Source of the DNA: Hymenobacter sp. GOD-10R
GTDB lineage: Bacteria > Bacteroidota > Bacteroidia > Cytophagales > Hymenobacteraceae
DNA length: 64,000 bases
Assembly: GCF_035609205.1 (NCBI RefSeq)
Contig: NZ_CP141184.1
Coordinates: 4,657,001-4,721,000, forward strand
Reading direction: 5' to 3'
How positions within the stretch are numbered: position 1 is the first letter of the stretch; every line of letters begins with the position of its first letter. The notes under the pieces are model-generated. The model searched no databases. It was not told the origin of the DNA and worked only from the letters and a program-made list of their open reading frames with translations. This document shows, piece after piece, positions 19,213-28,700 of this stretch. The translations under genes and the position numbers were made by a program.

Positions 19213-19253
19213 AAAAATGCCCCGCCCGGTTCAGACGATGGCGGGGCTTTTTT
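19213..19253. terminator. Bidirectional terminator; histidine kinase stop codon in its loop
   Basis: AAAAATGCCCCGCC pairs with GGCGGGGC followed by TTTTTT, with a 13-nt loop. It serves the plus-strand OmpA gene and the convergent minus-strand kinase. The kinase TGA stop (19231-19233) lies inside the loop, so translation ends within the terminator hairpin. Confidence 0.85.
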
Positions 19254-20655
19254 CTGGTATCCTAACTTTTTCCGCCGGGAACAGCAGCGTGAACGTAGTG
19301 CCCTGCCCTAGCGCGCTGCGCACCTCTACCTGGATATTGAGCAGTGCACAGGCTTTCGCCACAATGGAAAGGCCCAACCCCGTGCCCGCTATCTGTTTGT
19401 GCGCCAAAGCGTCGGAGCGGTACAGAGGGTCAAAGATCTTGCTCAGGTCATCGGAGCGAATGCCGATGCCTTGGTCGGTGATGGTGCAGCGCAAGCTGTT
19501 GCGCTCGGCAGTCAGCTCCACCCAAATGGTCGAGTTGGCCGGGGAGTACTTCACAGCGTTGGCCAGCACGTTATCCAGAATCAGATCGACCAAATAAGGG
19601 TCAGAGGTGACAAGTGGCGTGTCTGGATCTTGCACATCCACCCGAATATGCTTGGCACCTAGGTCGGCACGATGGCGGTAGAGCACATCGTGCACACTGC
19701 TCACCACCGACAGCTCCTGGCGGTTCAGCGCTACCTCCTTGGCGTGGTTCTCGAACCGCGCCAGCAGCAGCAGCTGATCCACGAGCTGTGTGAGCCGGTC
19801 AATTTCGCGGATACTTAAGGCTATGTTTTCTACGTACTCGGCCGCGCTACGGGGCTTGCGAATGAGCACCTCCAGGGTGCCTTTGAGCACCGCCAACGGC
19901 GTGCGCAGCTCGTGCGAAGCATCGGAAGTAAATTGCTTTTCGCGCTCCACAGCTTGCTCAATGCGGTACAACAGCCCGTTGATGGCGCTGGCTAGGGTGT
20001 GCAGCTCGTCGGGGCGCGCGGGTAAAGCAATGCGCTCAGCTAGGTTGCTGCGGGTGATGCGGTTCGTGGTGGCTGTAATTTGGGCAATGGGTGCAATGCT
20101 GCGCCCCGCTAGCAGGCGCGCAATGCCAAATAACACCAGCAACACCGCCGGAAACGACAGCAGCAGCACCGTTTCGAGGCGGCGGAGCACGTGCTGAGCC
20201 GCCTCCGCTGAAATGGCTGCCAACAGGTAGCCCACCGGCTTGCCATGCTCCACGATGGGCACCTGCACCTGCCGAATGGCCTTACCGTGCAGCGTCGAGG
20301 TCAATGGCACTCGCCCATCGGTGGGGTCATCGAAGATGAGCTGGTTATGTTTCAGATTGGGCGAGCGGTCCATCAGCCGGCCGTTCAGGTCGTTCACCTG
20401 AATAAACACCGGGTCAATCTGCACTTCGCGGTGCTCCTCTTCCTCCCACTCGCCTTTGTGCGCAAACACAATCGAGCCGTTGGCAATCGACAGCTCCTTC
20501 CGGTGCTTGGCCGCTTCAAAGCGCAGGTTGGTATCCAGCTCCGAGTACACCTGTTGCTGCACCACCACAAACACCACCAGATACACCAACGCTATCAGCG
20601 CCGCCGTAGCGAGCATATAGTGCAGAGCAATGCGGTCTTTAAAAGCCAGAGACAT
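19231..20655 (-). CDS. Sensor histidine kinase (HAMP, OmpR-family partner)
   Basis: 474 residues. TM1 at about 11-33, a periplasmic sensor of about 130 residues rich in acidic residues and His, TM2 at about 162-184, HAMP at about 185-237, HisKA with SDASHELRTPLAVLKG (phosphoacceptor H248), then HATPase_c (LDNVLANAVKYSPANSTIWV, DQGIGI, GTGLGLSIVAKACALL). It resembles the CusS/heavy-metal group by layout. It is downstream of the response regulator at 20797 on the same strand, separated by a 141-bp repeat-rich spacer, and ends in the loop of a terminator. Confidence 0.93.
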   Translation of the reverse strand: MSLAFKDRIALHYMLATAALIALVYLVVFVVVQQQVYSELDTNLRFEAAKHRKELSIANGSIVFAHKGEWEEEEHREVQIDPVFIQVNDLNGRLMDRSPNLKHNQLIFDDPTDGRVPLTSTLHGKAIRQVQVPIVEHGKPVGYLLAAISAEAAQHVLRRLETVLLLSFPAVLLVLFGIARLLAGRSIAPIAQITATTNRITRSNLAERIALPARPDELHTLASAINGLLYRIEQAVEREKQFTSDASHELRTPLAVLKGTLEVLIRKPRSAAEYVENIALSIREIDRLTQLVDQLLLLARFENHAKEVALNRQELSVVSSVHDVLYRHRADLGAKHIRVDVQDPDTPLVTSDPYLVDLILDNVLANAVKYSPANSTIWVELTAERNSLRCTITDQGIGIRSDDLSKIFDPLYRSDALAHKQIAGTGLGLSIVAKACALLNIQVEVRSALGQGTTFTLLFPAEKVRIPEKSPAIV

Positions 20656-20796
20656 AAGAGTGACTGAGTAGCTGAGTGACTGAGTGACGGGAAATAAAGT
20701 GACGGGGGGAGCGACTGGACTAACTCAACTGAGCAAGGTGTAAGAGCGACTCACTCAGTTACTCAGTGCGAAGCCATTCAGTCACTCACTGCCAAG
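20656..20796. repeat. Short-period GAGTGACTGA repeats forming an inverted repeat
   Basis: The spacer between response regulator and kinase begins with reiterated GAGTGACTGAGT units (20658-20690) and ends with complementary ACTCACTCAGTTACTCAGT and CAGTCACTCACT units (20750-20790). Together they form an imperfect palindrome of low complexity. It lies inside the RR-HK transcript and could form a hairpin that uncouples expression of the two genes. Origin unknown. Confidence 0.7.
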
Positions 20797-21462
20797 TCAA
20801 TCGCGCGCGACATAGCCAATGCCGCGAATGGTTTGCAGGTACTCTTCATCCTTGCCTAAGCGCAGCTTTTTGCGCAGCGCATTCATATATACGTCGATGA
20901 TGCCGGTGTTATACTCAAAATGAATCTCCCACACGTGCTCAATAATCTTCTGGCGCCGGCAGACGTTGCCTTTGTGGCGCAGTAGATACTCGAGCAGCGC
21001 AAACTCTTTTTGGGTAAGCACGATTTCTTCGTCGTCTTTATAGACCTGGTGCGTGGCGACGTCGAGCACGATGGGCCCGACGGAAAACCGCTCGGGCGTG
21101 GCTGTAGCCGTGCGCAACTGTACCCGAATGCGTTCCAGCAGCTCCTCGAAGTGAAACGGCTTCTTGATGTAGTCGTTGGCGCCAGCCTGCAAACCCGCGA
21201 TGGTATCTTGCACGGTGTCTTTGGCCGTGAGGAAGATCAGTGGCGTTAGGTTGCCCTGTGCCCGCAGTTGCTTGCACAGTTCCAGCCCCGTGAGCTCAGG
21301 CAGCATCCAATCGACGAGCAACAGGTCGTAGTGCTGGCTGAGCGCTTGGCGTAAGCCCACCGTACCCGTGTCTGCCACGTCGATGCCGTAGCCTTCTTCC
21401 TCCAGCCCTTGCTTCAGAAAACGGGCAATGCCAGGCTCATCTTCGATTACTAGTATTTGCAT
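20797..21462 (-). CDS. OmpR/PhoB-family response regulator
   Basis: 221 residues. Receiver domain 1-120 with the acidic pair E7/D8, phosphoacceptor D51 (YDLLLVDWMLPELTG), Thr (LIFLTAKD) and Lys (YIKKPFHFEELL). The C-terminal winged helix (about 128-221) ends with NTGIIDVYMNALRKKL and TIRGIGYVARD, the DNA-recognition and wing regions. The kinase gene follows it. Divergently transcribed 256 bp away is the thioredoxin/ApbE cluster, and the gap holds two tandem CTTAAG boxes that fit this protein's expected dimer binding. Confidence 0.95.
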   Translation of the reverse strand: MQILVIEDEPGIARFLKQGLEEEGYGIDVADTGTVGLRQALSQHYDLLLVDWMLPELTGLELCKQLRAQGNLTPLIFLTAKDTVQDTIAGLQAGANDYIKKPFHFEELLERIRVQLRTATATPERFSVGPIVLDVATHQVYKDDEEIVLTQKEFALLEYLLRHKGNVCRRQKIIEHVWEIHFEYNTGIIDVYMNALRKKLRLGKDEEYLQTIRGIGYVARD

Positions 21463-21581
21463 GAGGTAAGATAACGCGCCTTGGCTTGCCTACTTGCTAG
21501 TAGCACCTAGCTCGTCCGCTTTTGTCATTCGCAACACGAAGTACGCGGTTTAAATGCCTATGCAGAAGCAGGCGCTCCTCT

Positions 21582-21637
21582 CTTAAGCAAAGCTTAAGAC
21601 AAACCATAGGTAAGGCAATTCTTAAATATTGCTTAAG
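21582..21637. promoter_or_regulatory. Two tandem CTTAAG-N5-CTTAAG boxes (predicted response-regulator operator)
   Basis: Box A is CTTAAGCAAAGCTTAAG (hexamers at 21582 and 21593). Box B is CTTAAATATTGCTTAAG (hexamers at 21621 and 21632). In each the hexamers repeat directly with an 11-bp period, the classic spacing of OmpR/PhoB-family dimers. The boxes lie between the response regulator gene and the thioredoxin gene, so the system probably regulates itself and the cluster. Confidence 0.65.
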
Positions 21638-21717
21638 AGTGCACCATGTGAGTAGTAGTAGCGTATGGAAAGTAGCTTTAATGTTGTTTTAATCTCGAAG
21701 TCACCTTCTTCTCCTCT

Positions 21718-22173
21718 ATGCGCTTTCTTGCCTTCTGCCTTTTTGCGTTGCTGACTGTCTTTCAAACGCAGGCGCAAACCTCATCCGTCACCTGGAAGGG
21801 TGACCTAGCTGCTGCCTTGCAAGAAGCCAAAACTACCAACAAGCCGGTGCTGGCCGTTTTCTCGGGCTCTGATTGGTGCAAGCCCTGCATCATGCTGAAA
21901 CAAGAGGTGTTCGACCAGCCCGAATTTGCCCAATACGCCCAGGACAAACTGGTGCTGGCCCGCTTCGACTTTCCACGGAGTAAGAAGAACAAGCTTCCCG
22001 CTGAGCAAACCAAACAAAACGAACAAGCTGCTGCTCAGCTGAATAAAGAAGGCGCCTTCCCCCTAGTTGTGCTGCTCTCGCCCGAAGGCAAGGTGCTGGC
22101 CAAAACGGGCTACCGTCCTGGTGGTCCGGCCGCGTACGACGCTTACCTAACGCAGCTTTTAGCCAAGCGGTAA
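21718..22173 (+). CDS. Periplasmic thioredoxin-like protein
   Basis: 151 residues with a signal peptide (MRFLAFCLFALLTVFQTQAQ). The thioredoxin fold carries SGSDWCKPCIMLKQEVFDQP, a WCKPC redox-active site like that of DUF255/thioredoxin_7 and DsbD-like domains. A KKNKLPAEQTKQNEQAAAQ insertion precedes the cis-Pro loop (AFPLVVLLSPEGKVLAKTGY). It probably reduces or transfers thiols in the periplasm. First gene of a four-gene run; the ApbE gene begins 5 bp after its stop. Confidence 0.9.
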   Translation: MRFLAFCLFALLTVFQTQAQTSSVTWKGDLAAALQEAKTTNKPVLAVFSGSDWCKPCIMLKQEVFDQPEFAQYAQDKLVLARFDFPRSKKNKLPAEQTKQNEQAAAQLNKEGAFPLVVLLSPEGKVLAKTGYRPGGPAAYDAYLTQLLAKR

Positions 22174-22178
22174 GCAGT

Positions 22179-23252
22179 ATGCCTAGCTCACTGAGATGGT
22201 TACGGGTCGGCGCGTCGCTGGTGCTAGGTATGCTGGCTAGCTTTTCCGTTGCCTATGCCCAAGGCCCAAAGCCAACACCTAGGGCGCGCAACTTTACCCG
22301 CGAAGCGCACCTGATGGGTTCGCACTTCACGTTCACAGCCGTGTCGGCTGATGACTCGCTGGCGTGGCGAGCTCTGCGCGCAGCCATTCGCGAAACTCAA
22401 CGCATCGACCGTCTGTGCTCCTACTGGGATTCCACCTCGCAGATCACCCAGATCAACCGTGCGGCGGGCCTGCACCCGGTGGTCGTCGACCAAGAAGTGT
22501 ACGACCTGATTGGGCGCACGTTGAAGCTCTCCGCGCTGAGCGGAAGCGCTTTCGATATCACCTTTGCTGGTGGCGAAAAGATCTACAAGTTCGACCGGCA
22601 AGAGCACGCTGCCCTCCCCGATTCGGCCGTCGTTCGAGCTTCCGTGCGGCGCATCAACTACCGCAATATCGTGCTCAATCCGGCCGCGCACTCCGTAATG
22701 CTGAAGGAGAAAGGCATGCGCCTGAACCTAGCCGGCATCCTGCAAGGCTACGGCGTACGACGCGCCCAAACCCTGATGCAGCAATTAGACATTCGGGGCG
22801 GCCTCATCAACGGGTCAGGCGATATTTCCTGCTGGGGTCGGCAGGGCGATGGTTCGCTGTGGCGCATTGCCATCGGCGACCCGGCGTATCCGCAGTCCGT
22901 TTCCTCGTGGCTGACCGTGACGGACGTAGCCGTCGTGACGGCTGGCAACTACGAGCAGTATTTCACGGTGCAGGGCCACTACTACGGTCACATTATCGAT
23001 CCGCACACGGGCTACCCGGCCACTGGGTTGCGCTCGGTCACCATCATTTGCCCCGATGTGGAGCTAGCGGATGGCCTCGATGAAGTGGTGTTTGTGAAAG
23101 GCCCGGAGCAAGGGCTAGCCTTCATTAACCAGCTCAAGGGCGTTGACTGTACGCTTATCACTAACGACGGCCGCACCCTTACCTCGAAGGGCATGACCGT
23201 GCATTATTACTCCAATCAACGCCCCCAGGCGGTATCTCCCTCTCAACCTTAA
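22179..23252 (+). CDS. apbE: FAD:protein FMN transferase ApbE
   Basis: 357 residues with an N-terminal export signal. Family motifs: HLMGSHFTFTAVS, RLCSYWDSTSQITQINRAAG, SGSAFDITFAGG, AGILQGYGVRRAQ, LINGSGDISCWGR, HIIDPHTGYPATGLRSVTII, and the C-terminal TLTSKGM. It transfers FMN from FAD to Ser/Thr of exported redox proteins using Mg2+. No obvious flavinylation acceptor is visible in the neighbouring proteins, so its client is unknown. It is tightly spaced with the thioredoxin gene upstream and the DUF4266 gene 5 bp downstream. Confidence 0.93.
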   Translation: MPSSLRWLRVGASLVLGMLASFSVAYAQGPKPTPRARNFTREAHLMGSHFTFTAVSADDSLAWRALRAAIRETQRIDRLCSYWDSTSQITQINRAAGLHPVVVDQEVYDLIGRTLKLSALSGSAFDITFAGGEKIYKFDRQEHAALPDSAVVRASVRRINYRNIVLNPAAHSVMLKEKGMRLNLAGILQGYGVRRAQTLMQQLDIRGGLINGSGDISCWGRQGDGSLWRIAIGDPAYPQSVSSWLTVTDVAVVTAGNYEQYFTVQGHYYGHIIDPHTGYPATGLRSVTIICPDVELADGLDEVVFVKGPEQGLAFINQLKGVDCTLITNDGRTLTSKGMTVHYYSNQRPQAVSPSQP

Positions 23253-23257
23253 GCCTG

Positions 23258-23491
23258 ATGAAAACCACGCAGTGGCCCCGTGTACTTCTTGGCTTGCTCC
23301 TGCTTGCGGGCAGTGGCAGCCTGACGAGTTGCGTCTCGGTGGCAGCCTACCAGAAAGTGTACCTCAACGACGAGGACATGAAGCTAGCGAACAAGCCCAT
23401 TGAAACGTACGAAACCAACTTCGAGAGCTACCGCGAGGGTGCCGGCGGGGCCAACGGTGGCAAAGTAGGTGGCGGTTGCGGCTGTAATTAG
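23258..23491 (+). CDS. DUF4266 lipoprotein
   Basis: 77 residues. It has a lipoprotein signal (LLLLAGSGSLTSC) and a short mature part with the DUF4266 pattern: VAAYQKVYLNDEDMKLANKP, ETNFESYREGAGGANGGK, and a C-terminal GGGCGCN. The two closing cysteines in a Gly-rich tail are a fixed feature of the family; binding of metal or thiol exchange with the neighbouring thioredoxin is possible but unproven. Third gene of the cluster. Confidence 0.9.
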   Translation: MKTTQWPRVLLGLLLLAGSGSLTSCVSVAAYQKVYLNDEDMKLANKPIETYETNFESYREGAGGANGGKVGGGCGCN

Positions 23492-23544
23492 CTGGCAGCT
23501 CCTAGGCCAAGCATTTTGATTTTTCGCCCCTCACACCGCAGTTC

Positions 23545-24828
23545 ATGCCCCGTATATCTATTCTGACCACTGCCTGCCGCCTTGCGGCAACTCTATTGCT
23601 TGGCCTAGCACCCGTACTGGCGTGGGCCCAGGCGACGCCCACCCCCAACCGGGTTGATGGCTATGGCGCCCCGAACCCGCCGGTAGCGGCACCTAGCCCC
23701 GCCAACAGCGGCGAAACCCAGGTCGACATTCTGATGAGCTACTACGAGCAGGATGGAAACCACGGCGCGGTGGAAGGCGGCCGGGGCACCCAGCACCTGA
23801 CCGATTTGACGCCCACCATCATCCTGAACGTGCCGCTAGATTCGGCCACTCGCCTGTCGGCCAACGTGGGCATGGACTACTACGCCTCGGCCTCTACTGA
23901 CCGTATCGACCAAGTCTTGTCTTCCCCGTCTTCTCACGACGCACGGTACCACGTCGATTTTGGCTACGCGCATACCCTGGCCGACAAGCGCACGATTGTG
24001 GGCCTAGGTGCAGGGTTTTCGAATGAATACGATTACCGCTCATTCAATGTAACGGGCTCTTGGGCCCATGCCTCCGTCGACGGCAACCGCGAGCTGAGCG
24101 TAGCCGCGCAGGCCTTTTTTGACCGGGCCACGCTCATCCTTCCCGCCGAGTTACGCACCGGTCGCAACCAGGAGCACGGCTCCGGCTTCGATACCCGGCA
24201 AAGCTACAACCTGAATCTTACGTATTCGCAGGTGCTCACGCAACGCTTGCAAGTCGCCGTGAGCACCGAGCTGGTTGCCCAGCGCGGCTTACTGAGCACG
24301 CCGTTTCACCGGGTGTATTTCAAGGAAACGGGTGGCACCCTAGGTACGGCCAAAACCGAGCTGCTGCCGCGCCAACGCTACAAGTATCCGGTGGGCTTGC
24401 GCCTCACCTATTTCGCAACCGACCTGGTGCAGATACGGGCGTTTTACCGCTTCTACAACGACAACTTTGGGATTCGGGCGCACACCGCAGAGCTGGAAAC
24501 CCCCATTAAGATCACGCCTTTCTTTGTGCTCTATCCCTTCTATCGGTACCATACTCAAACAGCAGCTACGTACTTTGCTCCTTACTTAGAGCATTCCACC
24601 GCCGATGCCTACTACACTTCCGACTACGATTTGGCGGCTTTCTCGGCTAATAAGCTAGGTATTGGTTTGCGCTATTCGCCGGTGTACGGTATCGGGCGGT
24701 TCAAAACGCCTTTCGGTAGTCGGATTGCCAAGTTCAAGAGCCTGGACTTGCGTTATGCTTACTACCGCCAGAATACTGGCCTCACTGCCAGCCTCGTTAG
24801 CGCCGATTTCTCCTTCACCATGCCCTAG
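23545..24828 (+). CDS. DUF3570 outer-membrane beta-barrel protein
   Basis: 427 residues with a signal peptide (ATLLLGLAPVLAWAQA) and a long series of amphipathic strands (RLSANVGMDYYAS, YHVDFGYAHTLADKRTIVGL, VGLRLTYFATDLVQIRAFYR). It ends in GLTASLVSADFSFTMP with a near C-terminal aromatic residue, as in outer-membrane barrels. The whole protein matches DUF3570, which typically follows DUF4266 and ApbE genes. Role unknown; a porin or outer-membrane partner of the redox system is the best guess. Confidence 0.88.
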   Translation: MPRISILTTACRLAATLLLGLAPVLAWAQATPTPNRVDGYGAPNPPVAAPSPANSGETQVDILMSYYEQDGNHGAVEGGRGTQHLTDLTPTIILNVPLDSATRLSANVGMDYYASASTDRIDQVLSSPSSHDARYHVDFGYAHTLADKRTIVGLGAGFSNEYDYRSFNVTGSWAHASVDGNRELSVAAQAFFDRATLILPAELRTGRNQEHGSGFDTRQSYNLNLTYSQVLTQRLQVAVSTELVAQRGLLSTPFHRVYFKETGGTLGTAKTELLPRQRYKYPVGLRLTYFATDLVQIRAFYRFYNDNFGIRAHTAELETPIKITPFFVLYPFYRYHTQTAATYFAPYLEHSTADAYYTSDYDLAAFSANKLGIGLRYSPVYGIGRFKTPFGSRIAKFKSLDLRYAYYRQNTGLTASLVSADFSFTMP

Positions 24829-24850
24829 GTTGGCCTTCTGTTACGCTTTT

Positions 24851-24889
24851 CAAACACGCCCCGCTAGCAACCCTGGTGGGGCGTGTTTG
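24851..24889 (+). terminator. Terminator after the DUF3570 gene
   Basis: CAAACACGCCCC pairs perfectly with GGGGCGTGTTTG across a 15-nt loop and is followed by GTTTTAG. Confidence 0.8.
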
Positions 24890-24966
24890 GTTTTAGGGCT
24901 AGACTTTCGCCCGGCGGTTCGTATACTAAGCGCCTCTTCTGTTTTCCAACGCTCTTTTTTCCGTCT

Positions 24967-25677
24967 ATGGCCAGCACTCAGCATTCGCACGATGAGCAAC
25001 ACCTCACCAGCTCGGCCATGTTGCAGGATATTGTTATTGGGCTTTCGGATGGCCTAACAGTGCCTTTTGCACTGGCGGCGGGCCTGAGCGGGGCGGTGCA
25101 GTCGTCTGCTTTGGTCATTACGGCGGGGCTAGCCGAGGTAGTAGCGGGCTCCATTGCCATGGGCCTAGGTGGCTACTTGGCCGGTCGTACCGAAATCGAC
25201 CACTATGCCTCGGAACTGGCGCGCGAGCACCGCGAAGTGCGCGACATTCCCGATGCCGAGCGCGCCGAAGTCGACGAGTTGTTGGCCGACATGGGCCTCT
25301 CGCCAGCTACCCGCGCCGCGGCTGTCAGGGAGCTAACTGCCGACCCCGAACAGTGGGTGCAATTCATGATGAAATACGAGCTAGGGTTAGAAGAGCCCGA
25401 CCCAAAGCAAGCACCCAAGAGTGCCGCTACGATCAGCCTAGCCTACGCACTCGGCGGAGTAGTCCCGCTTAGTGCTTATTTCTTCACGAGTACTCCGGCG
25501 CAAGGGCTCTTTTGGTCGGCGGTTATCACGTTGGTTTGCCTGCTGGTTTTTGGTTACCTCAAAAGCAGAATGACAGGCCAGCCACCCGTGTGGGGAGCCA
25601 TAAAGATGGCCGCAACGGGCGCCCTAGCTGCCGCGGCTGCCTTTCTGGTTGCCCGACAATTTTCTACCCTCGCTTAG
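24967..25677 (+). CDS. VIT1/CCC1 family divalent metal transporter
   Basis: 236 residues from the ATG at 24967. Membrane segments include IVIGLSDGLTVPFALAAGLS (the conserved TM1 substrate motif) and GLAEVVAGSIAMGLGGYLAG. A cytosolic loop rich in Glu (about 80-155: EREVRDIPDAERAEVDELL-like, EQWVQFMMKYELGLEEP) corresponds to the metal-binding domain. Two or three C-terminal helices follow. The family moves Fe2+/Mn2+ out of the cytosol. Preceded by a terminator, so it is its own unit. Confidence 0.92.
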   Translation: MASTQHSHDEQHLTSSAMLQDIVIGLSDGLTVPFALAAGLSGAVQSSALVITAGLAEVVAGSIAMGLGGYLAGRTEIDHYASELAREHREVRDIPDAERAEVDELLADMGLSPATRAAAVRELTADPEQWVQFMMKYELGLEEPDPKQAPKSAATISLAYALGGVVPLSAYFFTSTPAQGLFWSAVITLVCLLVFGYLKSRMTGQPPVWGAIKMAATGALAAAAAFLVARQFSTLA

Positions 25678-25709
25678 CTTTCAGGTGCAACTCCCGTCCT
25701 AACTGTACG

Positions 25710-28700
25710 CTACACCGACGGCTTCGCCAGCCGAAGAATAAGCTCACAAAGCTCGGCTTCTTCAAAAGGCTTTGTCAGCCATGCGTTCATGCCCGCTGCT
25801 AAGTAGGCCTCGCCATCATCGGCAAAAGCATTGGCCGTTAAGGCGATAATTGGGACATGAGCACGCGCCGCATCATCATACTGCCGGATAGCCCGCGTCA
25901 CCCCGACGCCGCTCAAGCCGGGCATCTGGATATCCAGAATGGCAACATCATATGCGTTAGCTCTAAGAAGATTTAGGGCTTGCTGACCGTCGCCTACAGC
26001 CTCCACCTGCACGCCCCAGTGCTCGAGCATCACAGTTGCCAGCCACTGGTTCACCATGTTGTCTTCGGCTAACAATATCCGTAAGCCGCGCAGCTGCTCG
26101 TAGTCGACTGCGGGGGCAGAAGTAGCACTGAGCGTCTCTTCCACTACGCGAGGGAAAGTCAGCACAAAGGAGAAAGTAGTGCCCTTGCCTAGCTCGCTGC
26201 ATAGTTGCAGGGTGCCACCCATATGGTGAATTAGCTGCTCGCTAATGGCCAAACCTAGCCCTGTGCCACCGAAGCGCTGACTGGTATGGGCATTCGCCTG
26301 CATAAAGGCTTCAAAAATGTGAATTTGCTGCTCGGGCGCAATGCCGATACCCGTATCCTTCACCCAGAACCGTACCGCCAGCGCACTCGGCGTATCAGCA
26401 ACGACCGTTGTACCAAGCTCAACGCTGCCCTGCTCCGTAAACTTAATAGCGTTGCTGAGCAAATTCAGTAACACTTGGTGCAAGCGGTAAGCATCGCCCA
26501 GCACATGGGTATCGGCCAGGTCGAAAGGAATCACTCGAAGAGCGAGGCCTTTCTGTTCGGCCAAAGAAGCAACCGTTTGCAGCGCCCCATGCAGCGCCAC
26601 ACTCAGGTCGAACGGGGCATGGTCAAGCTGCAGGTGGTTGGCCGTAATCTTGGCCATGTCGAGCACATCATTCACTAGCGCCAGCAAGTGTTGACCAGCC
26701 CGTTGCATAGTCTGCAAATACTCCCGCTGCGAAGCAGCTAGCTCCGTGCGCTCTAGTAGTTTGGCCATACCGAGCACTCCATTGAGCGGCGTCCGAATCT
26801 CATGGCTCATGCGTGTCAGAAAGGATTCCTTAGCGCGGGCACTTTCTTCCGCTAGCTGCTGCGTTTTCTTGAGCGCTGTAATGTCCGTGCTCATTATCAG
26901 CACTTCCTGGTGGCCATTGATGCGCTCTAAGGGATTCATATGCACTTGCAGAGAGCGAGTTTCACCCGATTTCAGCGTCAATGACATTTCGGTGACCAGC
27001 GGCTTTTGAGTAGTAAAAACCTGTTGGCGACACTGCTGAATCTGACGCAATTGCTCCACCACCGCTGGGCTCTTCTCCCCCACCGCTACATGCTCACTGA
27101 CAGCAGCCATCTCTTCGAAGACTTTGTTGGCAAACGAGACGTTACCGAATTGGTCAGTCACGTACACAATGTTCGGCAGTGTATCAACGATCAGGCGGAT
27201 GAAGGTTTGCTGCTCCCGGATGAGCTCCTCACTTTGGCGCTGTCGCTCCTCAGCGGCGTAGCGGGCCGTAATATCCAGACCCGACCCGACCACCAAGCGC
27301 AAGGTACCATCGGAGTTAAACACGGGTCGCAAGTGCCGTAGAATGCGGCGCTGCGTCTCTGCATTGCCCTGCATCTCTTCCCACAACACATCGGTGCGCG
27401 CCTGAATAGCTTGGTTGAAAAACTCTTCGCGCTGCTGACCTAGCCTTGCGGGCCGCTGCCGGAAGGCGCAATACTCAGCATTGGTCTTACCAATAATCCA
27501 CTGCCGAATCTCCGGGTTTGTGATGGACGACGGATTGACAAACAAGTAGCGATGCTCGGCGTCGAATACCGCAATGTCGACGGGGAGCAGGTTTAGGATA
27601 GATTCGTAGAACTCTTGCTGTTGCGCCGCTTTTTCCTCCGCCAGCTTACGCGCCGTGATATCGATGCCCGAGCCAACCAGCAGCCGGACGCTTCCATCCG
27701 CCTCAACGATAGGACATAAGTGACGGAGCAGGTGCCGGGGTGTAGGCCCACCAAGCAGTGCTTCCTCCCACTGTAGTTCTTGCCGGCTCGTTATTACCTG
27801 CGCAAACATCTGTTGTCTTCTCTCGCTGATTTCTCGCGGCATAGAGCGGTAACGACAGGCTTCTTCATTGGTTTTGCCTAGCATCCACTCCCGAGCCACC
27901 GGATCGGGTTCTACCGCTGCATTCACAAACCGGTACCGAAAATCAGCATCTACAACCGCCACTGCGGCCGGTACATGGGCCAAGATGTTCTCGTAAAACG
28001 CACGCTGCTCGGCCACTTGCTGCTCGGCCTGGTAGCGAGCCGTAATGTCGGTCATGTATAAGGTAACCAGCCGTTCGTTTGGCACCCCAACGATCGTGAC
28101 GAGGTAGTGCTGCTCAGCTAGCACCAGTTCTTGGCGGTATACCTTGCTGGTGGCTACGGCATCTTGCACAAACCCCAGTAGTTGCTCTCGCACCAACTCA
28201 TAGGTATCGCAAGCCTGCACCAACGACGTGGCCGCCGGATTAGCATAGATTATTTCTCCATCATAAGCTAGTCTCAGAATAGGATCCGGATTTTGCTCAG
28301 GGATATAGGAAAGCGTACGAAGCAGAGTGTCGCGCTCGTGGCGTTCTGTCACATCGCGGTAGCAGATCAGGCGGCCAGCCTGGTCCTGATCTAGCACCAA
28401 ATAATCGAGCTCTAGTACTCGTCCATTTGCGAGAATAAATTCTTCGTTAAGAACCGTTTTACCGGCTATGTGCAACGCTTGAGCCCGCGCCGCAAAGTCA
28501 GCGGGGTCTTGAAATGCTTCGTCGATATAAACTGTATCGGGCGGAATAGGCGGGTATACTTCCGCAACAACATCACCCACTGCTAAGCCAAATAATTCTC
28601 TGAAATACTGATTTACAAACAGAATCTGGCCCTCTTCGCTAACGAGCAAAATTCCTATCCGCAAGTTCTCGACTAAGGCAGTCAGTTGGCTCTGCTGACG

